Source: Saccharomonospora glauca K62 (GTDB taxonomy: Bacteria > Actinomycetota > Actinomycetes > Mycobacteriales > Pseudonocardiaceae). From it: a DNA stretch of 64,000 nt. The notes beneath the pieces are model-generated. The model was not told where the DNA came from and ran no database searches. It saw only the letters and a program-made list of their open reading frames with translations. Shown piece by piece: positions 37,323-45,636 of this stretch. Each line of letters begins with the position of its first letter. The stretch's first letter is position 1. The position numbers were made by a program, and so were the translations under genes. Location of the stretch: positions 3,590,524-3,654,523 of the forward strand of contig NZ_CM001484.1 of the NCBI RefSeq assembly GCF_000243395.2. The letters are read 5' to 3'.

Positions 37323-39098
37323 GTGAGCGTAGAAGCAGTATCGCAGCAGTCGGCGGAATCGTCGAAATCCGTGCTGTCCATTTCGGATTTGAAGATCTCC
37401 TTCTCGACCGAGGACGGCGTCGTCGAAGCGGTCAAGGGAATCGGATTCGACGTCGCCCCCGGCGAGATTCTCGCGATCGTCGGTGAGTCGGGGTCGGGCA
37501 AGTCGGTGACGTCGATGTCGGTGCCCGGTCTCCTTCCGAAGACCGCGAAGATCACCGGCGCTCGACAGCTGAACGGGGTCGACCTCGGCGGGATGTCGCC
37601 CAAGCAGCTGCGGAAGTACCGCGGCAACGACGTGGCCATGATCTTCCAGGAGCCGATGACGGCCCTGAACCCCATGTACACGGTGGGTTGGCAGATCCGG
37701 GAGTCCCTGCGGGTCCACCAGGACATGTCCAAGCAGGAGGCCAACAAGCGGGCCATCGAACTGCTCGACATGGTGGGCATCCCGGAACCGGAGCGGCGCT
37801 TCAAGCAGTACCCGCACCAGCTCTCCGGCGGTCTGCGCCAGCGCGTGGTGATCGCGATGGCGATCTCCTGCGACCCGAAGGTCATCATCGCCGACGAGCC
37901 GACGACCGCCCTCGACGTCACGGTGCAGGCCGAGATTCTCGGACTGCTGCGCAAACTGCGGGACACCCTCAACACCGCCATCATCCTCATCACCCACGAC
38001 ATGGGCGTCGTCGCCGACCTGGCCGACCGGGTCGTGGTGATGTACAAGGGCGAAATCGTCGAGCAGGCCCCGGTACGGGAGCTGTTCGCCAACCCGCGGC
38101 AGGAGTACACCAAGCGCCTGCTGGCAGCCGTCCCCGTACTCGGTCAGCGTCCCGAGGGCCGCCGCCTGCTGGAGGACGCGCCCCGTGCCACCGTCGCGGA
38201 GAGCAGGACCGACGCGGCGCTGCGCAAGATCCACGAGGAGCTCGAAGCGCGACTCGACAGCACGGCGCCCCCGCTGGAGATCAAGAACCTTGTCCTCGAA
38301 TACCCCGGTAAGGGACGCCAGGGCAAGAACCGCGCCGTCGACGACGTGTCGCTGCACATCGAGCGCGGCGAGATCCTGGGGCTGGTGGGCGAGTCCGGCT
38401 CCGGTAAGTCCACGGTCGGCCGGTGCGCCATCCGGCTGCTCAAGCCCACCTCCGGCACGGTGTCCATCGCCGGTACCGACATCACCACGATGTCGCAGAA
38501 GGACCTGCGGCCGCTGCGCAAGTACTTCTCCATCGTCTTCCAGGACCCGGCGTCCACTCTGGACCCGAAGATGACGATCGGCGAGTCGATCGCCGAGCCG
38601 CTGGTGCTGCACAAGGTGCTCACGGGCAAGGATCTGGACAACCGGGTCACCGACCTGCTCGACAAGGTCCAGTTGTCCGGCCACTACCGCAACCGCTACC
38701 CGCACGAGCTCTCCGGCGGTCAGCGGCAGCGAGTCGCCATCGCCCGCGCACTGGCGCTCAACCCCAAGCTGCTCATCGCCGACGAGCCCACGTCGGCGCT
38801 GGACGTGTCGGTGCAAGCCAAGGTTTTGGACCTGTTCCTCGATCTCCAGCAGCACCTGCGGTTCGCGTGCTTGTTCATCAGCCACGACCTCGCCGTCGTG
38901 GACCTGCTGGCCGACCGGGTCGCCGTGATGCAGCGCGGCAAGCTGGTCGAGGTGGGTACGCGCGAGCAGGTGCTGCACAACCCGCAGCAGGAGTACACCA
39001 AGCGGCTGCTGTCCGCGGCGCCCGTGGCCGATCCCGAGCTGCAAGCCGAGCGCAGGCGAGCCTGGGAGGAAGGTCGCGTGGCTCCCGTCAAGGAGTGA
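37323..39098 (+). CDS. oligopeptide/dipeptide ABC transporter, fused double ATPase
   Basis: 591 aa containing two complete nucleotide-binding domains, OppD-like (about 16-280) and OppF-like (about 310-580). Walker A is GESGSGKSV (54-62) in the first and GESGSGKST in the second; signature motifs are LSGGLRQRV and LSGGQRQRV, each followed by Walker B with the DEPT tail. Each half ends in the oligopeptide-specific HNPQQEYTKRLL-type segment. M. tuberculosis OppD is likewise a fusion. Start GTG 37323 follows GAAGGG. It faces the permease genes, which run on the other strand. Confidence 0.95.
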   Translation: MSVEAVSQQSAESSKSVLSISDLKISFSTEDGVVEAVKGIGFDVAPGEILAIVGESGSGKSVTSMSVPGLLPKTAKITGARQLNGVDLGGMSPKQLRKYRGNDVAMIFQEPMTALNPMYTVGWQIRESLRVHQDMSKQEANKRAIELLDMVGIPEPERRFKQYPHQLSGGLRQRVVIAMAISCDPKVIIADEPTTALDVTVQAEILGLLRKLRDTLNTAIILITHDMGVVADLADRVVVMYKGEIVEQAPVRELFANPRQEYTKRLLAAVPVLGQRPEGRRLLEDAPRATVAESRTDAALRKIHEELEARLDSTAPPLEIKNLVLEYPGKGRQGKNRAVDDVSLHIERGEILGLVGESGSGKSTVGRCAIRLLKPTSGTVSIAGTDITTMSQKDLRPLRKYFSIVFQDPASTLDPKMTIGESIAEPLVLHKVLTGKDLDNRVTDLLDKVQLSGHYRNRYPHELSGGQRQRVAIARALALNPKLLIADEPTSALDVSVQAKVLDLFLDLQQHLRFACLFISHDLAVVDLLADRVAVMQRGKLVEVGTREQVLHNPQQEYTKRLLSAAPVADPELQAERRRAWEEGRVAPVKE

Positions 39099-39124
39099 GC
39101 GAAAGGCCCTCACGAAGCTGCTGA

Positions 39125-39152
39125 AGGGGCGGTACCGTTCGGTGCCGCCCCT
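39125..39152 (+). terminator. terminator hairpin after the ABC ATPase gene
   Basis: A 12-bp stem with a GTTC loop (AGGGGCGGTACC / GGTGCCGCCCCT, one T-G wobble), 27 bp after the ATPase stop. It is followed by CTTCG rather than a T run, as is common in high-GC actinobacteria. Confidence 0.8.
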
Positions 39153-39157
39153 TCGCC

Positions 39158-39309
39158 GTGTCCGCAGGCTACGTACGCGTGTCCGCAGTTCTCGTACGGG
39201 AGTTCGCAGTTTGTGTACGAGGGTCGGCGTCACGGGACGCCCACACCCGTACACAAACTGCGGACACGCGTATGCAGGCTGCGGACACGAGTGCGGGAAG
39301 TGCGGACAC
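39158..39309. repeat. cluster of 21-bp repeats arranged head to head
   Basis: Three tandem 21-bp units on the + strand (39158-39178, 39179-39199, 39200-39220) follow GTGTCCGCAG-N5-GTACG-N. Three more in reverse orientation (39247-39267, 39268-39288, 39289-39309) carry the complementary form, with CTGCGGACAC in the first two. A degenerate unit occupies the centre. The innermost pair share the spacer TTTGT. The whole can fold into a long cruciform or hairpin. It lies between two terminators and between convergent genes, so it is a non-coding extragenic element. Confidence 0.85.
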
Positions 39310-39315
39310 GGTGAA

Positions 39316-39366
39316 ACGGCACGGGGGAGCGCCGGCCCCGAGAGGGCGGCGGCTCCCCCGTGCCGT
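39316..39366 (-). terminator. terminator hairpin after oppC
   Basis: A perfect 15-bp stem (ACGGCACGGGGGAGC / GCTCCCCCGTGCCGT) with a 21-nt loop, 11 bp beyond the oppC stop. A short TTT lies at the 3' side of the minus-strand transcript. Confidence 0.8.
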
Positions 39367-39377
39367 GGAAAACCCTT

Positions 39378-40319
39378 CTAGGCCTTCACCCTCCGCTGAC
39401 GCGGGTCGAACGCGTCGCGCAGACCGTCACCGATGAAGTTGATCGACAACGAGATCAACACCAGGACGACGAACGGGCCGAAGAACAACCACGGACGTCC
39501 CGTCATCTGCGCGTAGTTCTCCGAGATGACGCGACCGAGCGAGGTGTCCGGCGGCTTCACACCGAGGCCGATGAACGACAGAGCCGCCTCGGCGAGCACC
39601 GCCTGCGCCACGGCGAGCGTGGCGTTGACGGTGATCGTGCCGACCATGTTCGGCACCAGGTGCTTGAACACGATCCGCCCGGTACCGGCGCCCGACGCTC
39701 TCGCGGCTTCGACGAACTCGCGCTGCGCCAACGACATCGCCTCGGCTCGCGTGATACGCACGATCGGCATCCACGCGAACCCGGCGAGCACCACCGCCAC
39801 GACCCACCAACTACCGCTGAAGATCTTCACCAGGATCGCGGCGGCCGCGATCGAGGGGATGATCAGGAACAGGTCGGTCAGCCGCGAGATGGCCGAGTCG
39901 ATGAAGCCACCCATGTACCCGGCGAACGCCCCCAGCACCACACCAATGAACGTCGCCACGAGCGAGACCGTGATCGCGATGAGCAGCGAGTACTGCGTGC
40001 CCCGCAGGATCTGCGACACCATGTCCTTGCCGACCTGCGTGGTGCCCAGCGGGTGATCGGCACTCGGTTCCGCGAACGACGGGAACGACGAGTCCCAATA
40101 GCTGTGCGGCCAGAAGATCGGCATGATCAACGCGATCAGGGTGATCAGCACCAGCATGCCGACACTGGCCATCGCGAGCTTGTGCCGCAGGAATTTGCGG
40201 AGAACGAGGGCCCCTTGGCTGCGCGGCTCCGGCAGCGCTTCCGAGCTCAGCTCGCCCTCGGGAATCGGAGGCTTGCCACCGGTTTCCGCACCGGTCACAA
40301 GCGAGTTCATGTCAGCCAA
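39378..40319 (-). CDS. oligopeptide ABC transporter permease, OppC/DppC type
   Basis: 313 aa. A hydrophilic N-terminus of about 35 residues is followed by six TM helices. The cytoplasmic coupling motif EAARASGAGTGRIVFKHLVPN matches the EAA loop of peptide permeases. The OppC_N region HPLGTTQVGKDMVSQILRG is present. A TTG start at 40319 with GAGGA 6 nt upstream overlaps oppB by 8 bp; ATG 40310 is the alternative but has no ribosome site. Confidence 0.95.
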   Translation of the reverse strand: MADMNSLVTGAETGGKPPIPEGELSSEALPEPRSQGALVLRKFLRHKLAMASVGMLVLITLIALIMPIFWPHSYWDSSFPSFAEPSADHPLGTTQVGKDMVSQILRGTQYSLLIAITVSLVATFIGVVLGAFAGYMGGFIDSAISRLTDLFLIIPSIAAAAILVKIFSGSWWVVAVVLAGFAWMPIVRITRAEAMSLAQREFVEAARASGAGTGRIVFKHLVPNMVGTITVNATLAVAQAVLAEAALSFIGLGVKPPDTSLGRVISENYAQMTGRPWLFFGPFVVLVLISLSINFIGDGLRDAFDPRQRRVKA

Positions 40320-41328
40320 CGCGAATCCTCGGGTCCAAAATGCCGTACAACAAGTCCGCGATCAGGTTCGCGATGATCACCGAGATGGAGATGACCACGA
40401 TCCAGCCCATCATCACGTTCGGGTCGTTCTTGTTCACGGCCTCGACGAGCACGGCGCCCATGCCGTTCCAGTTGAACACCCGCTCCGTGATGACGGCACC
40501 CGTCACGACGCTCACGAAGTTCACGGAGAACAGCGTGGTCGTCGGGATCAACGCGTTACGGAAGGCGTGCCGCAGGATGACCCGCCGTTCGGTCAGCCCC
40601 TTGGCGCGAGCCGTCCGCACGTAGTCCATGTTCAGCGTCTCCAGCATCGAGGAACGCTGGAACCGACTGTACGCGGCGAAGCTGATGAACATGATCGACA
40701 GCGTCGGCAGCAGGAACGCGCCCGTGTACTTGACGATGAAGTCCCAGACACCGTCCGCTTCCAACGAGTCCGGACTCGTCGTTCTCAGGAACGGGTTGCC
40801 GAAGATGTCGTTCAGACCGAGGTTGTTGATGACGACGTTGAGATCGATCGCGTAGATCTTCAGCACGATGGCGACGCAGAAGATCGGCATCGAGAAGAAC
40901 AGGAACGCCAACGTGGTCGCGACGTAGTCGATGACGCTGTACTGCTTCACCGCAGCGAGCAGACCCACGGCGACACCGAGGATGAGCGCCAGGATCTCAG
41001 CGCCGAGAATCAGTCGGATCGACACCCAGAAGGCGTCCATGATCTTCGGCAGGACCGGCTCCATGGCCGACCCCTGCGCGATCGAGATCCCCCAGTCACC
41101 GGTCAGGAATCCGCCGAGCCAGTCGAAGTACCTGGGGATCAGCGGTTTGTCCAGGCCGAGCTCGTGCGCGATCGCGTCGATGGATTCCTGATTGATGTTC
41201 GGCTGGGTGCGCAGCTCCGCGAGAGGGTCGCCCGCACCGGCCACCATCACGAAGACGAGAAACGTTCCGATCAGCAGGATCGGAATCGAGATCGCCAGAC
41301 GGCGAAGGATGTAGAAAACCAGGTTCAA
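40312..41328 (-). CDS. oligopeptide ABC transporter permease, OppB/DppB type
   Basis: 338 aa from TTG 41328 (MNLVFYILRRLAISIPILLI), chosen because AGGAG lies 7 nt upstream and because OppB proteins begin with exactly this helix. The open frame starts 19 codons earlier at a codon without such support. Six TM helices; the EAA loop reads DYVRTARAKGLTERRVILRHA. It pairs with OppC to form the channel. Confidence 0.94.
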   Translation of the reverse strand: MNLVFYILRRLAISIPILLIGTFLVFVMVAGAGDPLAELRTQPNINQESIDAIAHELGLDKPLIPRYFDWLGGFLTGDWGISIAQGSAMEPVLPKIMDAFWVSIRLILGAEILALILGVAVGLLAAVKQYSVIDYVATTLAFLFFSMPIFCVAIVLKIYAIDLNVVINNLGLNDIFGNPFLRTTSPDSLEADGVWDFIVKYTGAFLLPTLSIMFISFAAYSRFQRSSMLETLNMDYVRTARAKGLTERRVILRHAFRNALIPTTTLFSVNFVSVVTGAVITERVFNWNGMGAVLVEAVNKNDPNVMMGWIVVISISVIIANLIADLLYGILDPRIRVG

Positions 41329-41427
41329 CGACTTGCTCCTAGTCCCGGGATCGCCCGGAATTATTTCGTCACCGTCCCGTGCCACGGTAGTGGGGGTCGG
41401 GTTCGCGTGAACAGCTACTAACGTCGG

Positions 41428-41461
41428 CCGTCGGGGACCGGTGTGGTCCGGCCCCCGACGG
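41428..41461 (-). terminator. attenuating hairpin between oppA and oppB
   Basis: A 14-position stem with one A-C mismatch (CCGTCGGGG-A-CCGG / CCGG-C-CCCCGACGG) and loop TGTGGT, 38 bp after the oppA stop. It lacks a T run. In binding-protein operons such hairpins let the solute-binding protein be made in excess over the permease; that role is inferred. Confidence 0.6.
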
Positions 41462-41498
41462 CGTCAGACGTCAGCCGGTGACAGGTGAGCGGCCCCGA

Positions 41499-43262
41499 TT
41501 ACTCGGCGGCCTCCCACTCCCCGACGTTCCACAGAGCACCGTTGTACGACTGCATGTACACGCGGTCAATACCACGGAAGGCCCACATCGACGGCGTCTC
41601 GAACAGCGGAATGGTGGCGTAGTTCTCGGCGATCGCCTCGTCGGCCGCGATGTAGTGCTCCAAGGCCTCTTCCGGCTTGGTCGCCGAGGTCGCCTTGGCG
41701 AACGCCTCGTCGATCTTCGGGTCCTTCAGGCCCTGCCAGTTCTGGTTGCCGTCGCTGATGTAGATGGCCTTGGACTCGGCCTTGAACGGAGCGGACGACC
41801 AGCCGAACAGAGCGATGTCGTAGTCACCCTTGTCGACGCGACCCTTCAGGAAGTTCGGGTCGGTGTCGTCCTTGACCTCGATGCCCGCGGCCTTGGCCTG
41901 CGACTGGATGATCTCGACCGTCTGGCTACGACGCGCGTTCTCGTTGTGCGAGATCGACACCGAGAAACGGACGCCGTCCTTCTCGTAGATGCCGTCGGCG
42001 CCCTTCTTCCAGCCGGCCTCCTCAAGGGTCTTGGCGGCGGCCTCGGCGCCCTTGTTCATCTTGTCGCTGTAGCGGTCCTCGTAGCCTTCCTCACCGGTGA
42101 AGAAGACGATGCTGCCCAGCGGCTCGGCGTCGGCCTGGACCGGCTTCAGCAGCTTGTTGACGATCTCCTCACGGTTGACGACCTGGAAGAACGCCTTGCG
42201 CGCGGCCTCGTCCTGGAAGACCTTCCGGTTGAGGTTCAGGTCGAGGTGCTCGTAGGTGAGCTGCGGCGCGGAGACGTACGTCACACCCTGCGACGTCAGG
42301 CTCTTCAGGGTGTCGGCCGCGGTGGCGTCCGGCTGGGTCGACGCGGCGACGTCAATCTCACCGTTCTGCAGCGCGGTGGCCATGGCCTTGGTGTCCGGGA
42401 TCGCGCGGATCGTGACTTCCTTCGGCCCGCCCTTGGCGCCGATCCAGTTCGGGTTCTTCTCCAGGACGACCGTGTCGGAGTTCGAGTCGTACGACTTGAT
42501 CTTGTAGGGGCCGGAGCCGGGCATGATCTCGGGCTTGAAGCCCTTCCACTCGCCCGACCAGAACTTGGCGACCTCCTTGGCCTCCTTCGAGCCCGGCTCG
42601 ACGTCACGGATGTCGTCGATACCGATTTCCTTCTCGATGACGTGCGCGGGCATGAGACGCACGTCGGCGAACATGCCCTTGTAGTCGAGGTAGGGCTCGC
42701 TGAACTCGGCCTTGAAGGTGTAGTCGTCGGTGCACTCCGGTTCCATGAGCTCGTAGCCCGTGGTGGAGGCGGAGTTGAAGCCCTCCGTCGTGCCGGAGCT
42801 GGCGAGCCACGCGAGGTAGAACTCACGGCAGTCCCACGGGTCACCGTCCGACCACTTGACGCCCTCCTTCATCTTCCACTCGACGGTGAAGGGGTCTTCG
42901 GACGTGACCTCGATGGACTCCATCACGTCGCCGTTGAGCAGGACCTTGTTGTTGCCGTCCAGAACGGTCGGGCCCGTGATGACGCTCGTGAGGATGTAGG
43001 TGTTGTACGAGCTGTTGGCATCCGCGGTGTTGTTGTTGTACGCGGAATACCCCTCGTCGATGGCCACCGTGACGGGGTCCATCTCCGGGACGTCGGCAAG
43101 CTTGAAGGTGTCGCCTTCCTGCGCCTTGCCCTCCGCCAAGCTCGCAGCGTCGACTGTCGAGCCGTTCTCATCCGCCGCGTTGTCCCCGCCACCGCACGCG
43201 CTCAGAACGAGCGCTGACGCGGCGAGCATCGACCACGCGGAGATGACTTTTGATCTCCTCAT
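41499..43262 (-). CDS. oligopeptide ABC transporter substrate-binding lipoprotein (SBP family 5)
   Basis: 587 aa from ATG 43262, after GGAGG. Signal MRRSKVISAWSMLAASALVL ends at lipobox LSAC. The family 5 pattern is clear: FTVEWKMKEGVKWSDGDPW, then ATALQNGEIDVAASTQPD and KAFFQVVNREEIV. It captures peptides outside the membrane and delivers them to OppBC. The ligand is not readable. It heads oppA-oppB-oppC on the minus strand; the ATPase partner is encoded convergently. Confidence 0.94.
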   Translation of the reverse strand: MRRSKVISAWSMLAASALVLSACGGGDNAADENGSTVDAASLAEGKAQEGDTFKLADVPEMDPVTVAIDEGYSAYNNNTADANSSYNTYILTSVITGPTVLDGNNKVLLNGDVMESIEVTSEDPFTVEWKMKEGVKWSDGDPWDCREFYLAWLASSGTTEGFNSASTTGYELMEPECTDDYTFKAEFSEPYLDYKGMFADVRLMPAHVIEKEIGIDDIRDVEPGSKEAKEVAKFWSGEWKGFKPEIMPGSGPYKIKSYDSNSDTVVLEKNPNWIGAKGGPKEVTIRAIPDTKAMATALQNGEIDVAASTQPDATAADTLKSLTSQGVTYVSAPQLTYEHLDLNLNRKVFQDEAARKAFFQVVNREEIVNKLLKPVQADAEPLGSIVFFTGEEGYEDRYSDKMNKGAEAAAKTLEEAGWKKGADGIYEKDGVRFSVSISHNENARRSQTVEIIQSQAKAAGIEVKDDTDPNFLKGRVDKGDYDIALFGWSSAPFKAESKAIYISDGNQNWQGLKDPKIDEAFAKATSATKPEEALEHYIAADEAIAENYATIPLFETPSMWAFRGIDRVYMQSYNGALWNVGEWEAAE

Positions 43263-43563
43263 TACGTGTGCCCTCCTAGCACTGAGTCCCACACCTTCCG
43301 CAGCGGGACCCACCTCTCCGATTAGCGCCGGAGCTTATGACACGCCCATCACACTCGATTGGCGTACTGCGGGGGAACGCTAAGAAGGATGGCCACCATC
43401 GGTCAGCACTTCTCGGAGGATCGTGACCAAAGGGTGACATCTATCCAGCGAACGCAACATACAGCAGTGACGAATTGTGATCAGTCACTGTACCAACTGG
43501 TCGGTCGGTGACGCCACGGTCAGAAGGTGGGACGGCCGTGGTGGCAACGGGTTCGGACCGGCT
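43263..43563. other. 301-bp intergenic region upstream of oppA
   Basis: No gene seen. It holds the oppA leader and promoter. A possible operator is the inverted pair AGTGAC (43466-43471) / GTCACT (43484-43489) around a central TGATCA. Further GTGAC-type motifs lie nearby (43422-43440). No regulator gene is adjacent. Confidence 0.4.
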
Positions 43564-45423
43564 CTAACGAGGAGCTCGCGTCCAGTTGACGGCGGAGGCG
43601 AAAGGTCCGACCAAGGTCGGTCCCGGAGTCACGCCGGAGACCCCGGCTCCCACGGCCAAGGTGTCGGCGAGCTGGAACAACGGGATGGAGACGTTCTGCT
43701 TCCACAGCTTGGGCTCCACCTTGGCGAGGCTCTGCTTGAGCGGAACCTCTCCCGTCAACGCGGCGTCGAGCGTCGACTGCAACTCGGGGTCGCAGAACCC
43801 CGCGGGGTTAGCGGGCGTCACCAGACCGTCGTCCGCCTCGGAGTCCTCCGACGTGGTCGCGGGAGTCTTCGCCAAGGTGCTCGTCGTCTTCGTCGTCGAC
43901 GACGACGTGGACTCCGCTTCCTCGTCCTCCTCGGTCTCCTCGCCGCGCGCGTCGGGAGCGCACCCGAACCACGAGGCCGCGGTGGTCGCCGGGTCGGCGC
44001 TGATCGCCCGAGGAATCACAGCGATGTCGATGCCGACCTGCCCGTTGGTGGGGGTCGGCTCGCCCGCGGCCCCACCGTCGAGGTCGATGGGCGCGGCCAG
44101 CGTCGCGCCGAACAGCTCCCTCGCCGGAGGGTGGACCGTCGTGACGTTGATTCCCTCGGCGATGAGCTGGTCCGCCAGGGCCTGCGCGATGCGCTGGTAC
44201 GGCTGCTTCTGTCCGGGGGAGGCCACGACCAGGGACAACTCCCGGCCATTCTCGTCGACCCAGCTCCCCGCCTCACGCTTGTAGCCGGCTTCGGTGAGCA
44301 GCTTGTGGGCCCGCTTGGCGTTCCGCTCCAGAGGCGGCCCGGCGCCGGGAATGGTGTGGGCGTATTCCGGCGACGACGGCGGCAGCACCTGGGCGCTGGC
44401 ACGCAGCTCCGCCGAGTCACCTCCCCGCGTGCCCTCGGCGATGAGGGCGTTGCGGTCGAGCAGCGCCGCGACGGCCCGGCGGACCTTGTCGTCGGCCAGG
44501 GCAGGGCCGACGGGGCGCAACACCACGTCCACCACGTACGGCTGCGCCACGGCATGCAGCCCCACGTCGTCGCCGAGGTCGGCGAGCAGAGCCCTGGTGT
44601 CGCCGTTGACCCCGCCGAGGACGAACTGCGCGCTGCCGCTGCGCAACGCCGAGACCATCCCCGGACCGTCCGCTCGCTGGAGCACGATGCGGTCCACGGC
44701 GGCGGGCTTCTCCCAGTAGCGCTCGTTGCGTTCGAGCACGATCTCGCCCCTGGCCGTGTCGATCTTCTTGATCGCGAACGGACCGCCGTACGCGGGGAAG
44801 CTCTCCGCCAGCGCCTCCTGCCAGCCTCCCGGAGCGTCCTTGAGGACGTGGGCGGGGAGGAGGTTGGAGAACAGCGTCTTCCATCCCGGATACGGCTCGC
44901 TGAAGGTGACCCGGACGAGCTTGCCTCCCTCGCCGGGCTCGATCGAGGAGATCAGCTCGTACCCGGCGGAGTTGGCCACCCCCGGCTGGGACTTCATGGC
45001 CTCGGTGAGGTAGGAGAAGTCCTCGACGGCGATGGGCGCTCCGTCGGACCACGACGCCTCGGGCCGGATGCGGTACTCGACGGTGAACGGGTCCTCACTC
45101 GTCACTTCCGCGGACGTCATGAGGCGGTCGTCGAGCTCCGGCTCACCCTCGGCGTTGGTCCGGAAGACGGACGGCAGCAGCAACTGCGCCAACGCCGTGG
45201 TCACGGTGGAGGCGTCGGCGAGGGTGTGCGGGTTGTAGCCGCCCACGATGTCGTCCACCGCGGCCACGATCTGGGAGGGAGTCTCCGTGGCCGGAGGGGT
45301 CGACGGAACGGAGGAACTCACCACGGGCGGCGGCGGGGTGTTCGAGCACGCACTCAACGCACCGACGAGCATCAGCACCAGCACGGCCTTCCACGTCCTG
45401 GTCCCGCCCCCATTCGCTCGCAC
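43564..45423 (-). CDS. lpqW: LpqW-type lipoprotein, SBP family 5 fold
   Basis: 619 aa from GTG 45423, after GGAGGGG. Lipobox LSAC with Cys26. The body is a family 5 solute-binding fold (FTVEYRIRPEASWSDGAPI). Its place next to typA marks it as LpqW, which in mycobacteria steers phosphatidylinositol mannoside and lipoarabinomannan synthesis rather than transport. An acidic then Ser/Thr-rich insert (about residues 480-525, ETEEDEEAESTSSSTTK) interrupts the C-terminal lobe. It is next to a real peptide transporter, so a transport role cannot be excluded. Confidence 0.85.
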   Translation of the reverse strand: MRANGGGTRTWKAVLVLMLVGALSACSNTPPPPVVSSSVPSTPPATETPSQIVAAVDDIVGGYNPHTLADASTVTTALAQLLLPSVFRTNAEGEPELDDRLMTSAEVTSEDPFTVEYRIRPEASWSDGAPIAVEDFSYLTEAMKSQPGVANSAGYELISSIEPGEGGKLVRVTFSEPYPGWKTLFSNLLPAHVLKDAPGGWQEALAESFPAYGGPFAIKKIDTARGEIVLERNERYWEKPAAVDRIVLQRADGPGMVSALRSGSAQFVLGGVNGDTRALLADLGDDVGLHAVAQPYVVDVVLRPVGPALADDKVRRAVAALLDRNALIAEGTRGGDSAELRASAQVLPPSSPEYAHTIPGAGPPLERNAKRAHKLLTEAGYKREAGSWVDENGRELSLVVASPGQKQPYQRIAQALADQLIAEGINVTTVHPPARELFGATLAAPIDLDGGAAGEPTPTNGQVGIDIAVIPRAISADPATTAASWFGCAPDARGEETEEDEEAESTSSSTTKTTSTLAKTPATTSEDSEADDGLVTPANPAGFCDPELQSTLDAALTGEVPLKQSLAKVEPKLWKQNVSIPLFQLADTLAVGAGVSGVTPGPTLVGPFASAVNWTRAPR

Positions 45424-45636
45424 GCCGCAGCCCCTCCTGCTCGTTCGACACTGTCCGCCCCGGCATATCGATGGCGCCGTGACTTAAGCGGCTACCGGCG
45501 GAGCAACACAGTCGCCGACCGGTTCGCCTCTCCCCGCTCCCTGTGTGGCTGACGCACGGACCGCCCATGTGGTTCCACAAGTGTCTCAAGCGCGCGTAGA
45601 CCCCGTGTCAAGGGCGGGTGAGAACGAGGGAGCGCC

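Noticed and set aside
37203-39254. Minus-strand frame of 683 codons over the ABC ATPase
   Set aside because: Antisense of a gene with two complete ATPase domains. Its N-terminal RTRVRSLRTR repeats are just the 21-bp repeat translated.
39158-39309. Possible CRISPR array
   Set aside because: Units are contiguous 21-mers without spacers, half are inverted and no cas gene is near.
39142-39436. Small + strand frames through the 21-bp repeats, encoding heptapeptide repeats
   Set aside because: The 21-bp unit keeps any frame open; the palindromic layout between terminators fits a DNA element better than a protein.
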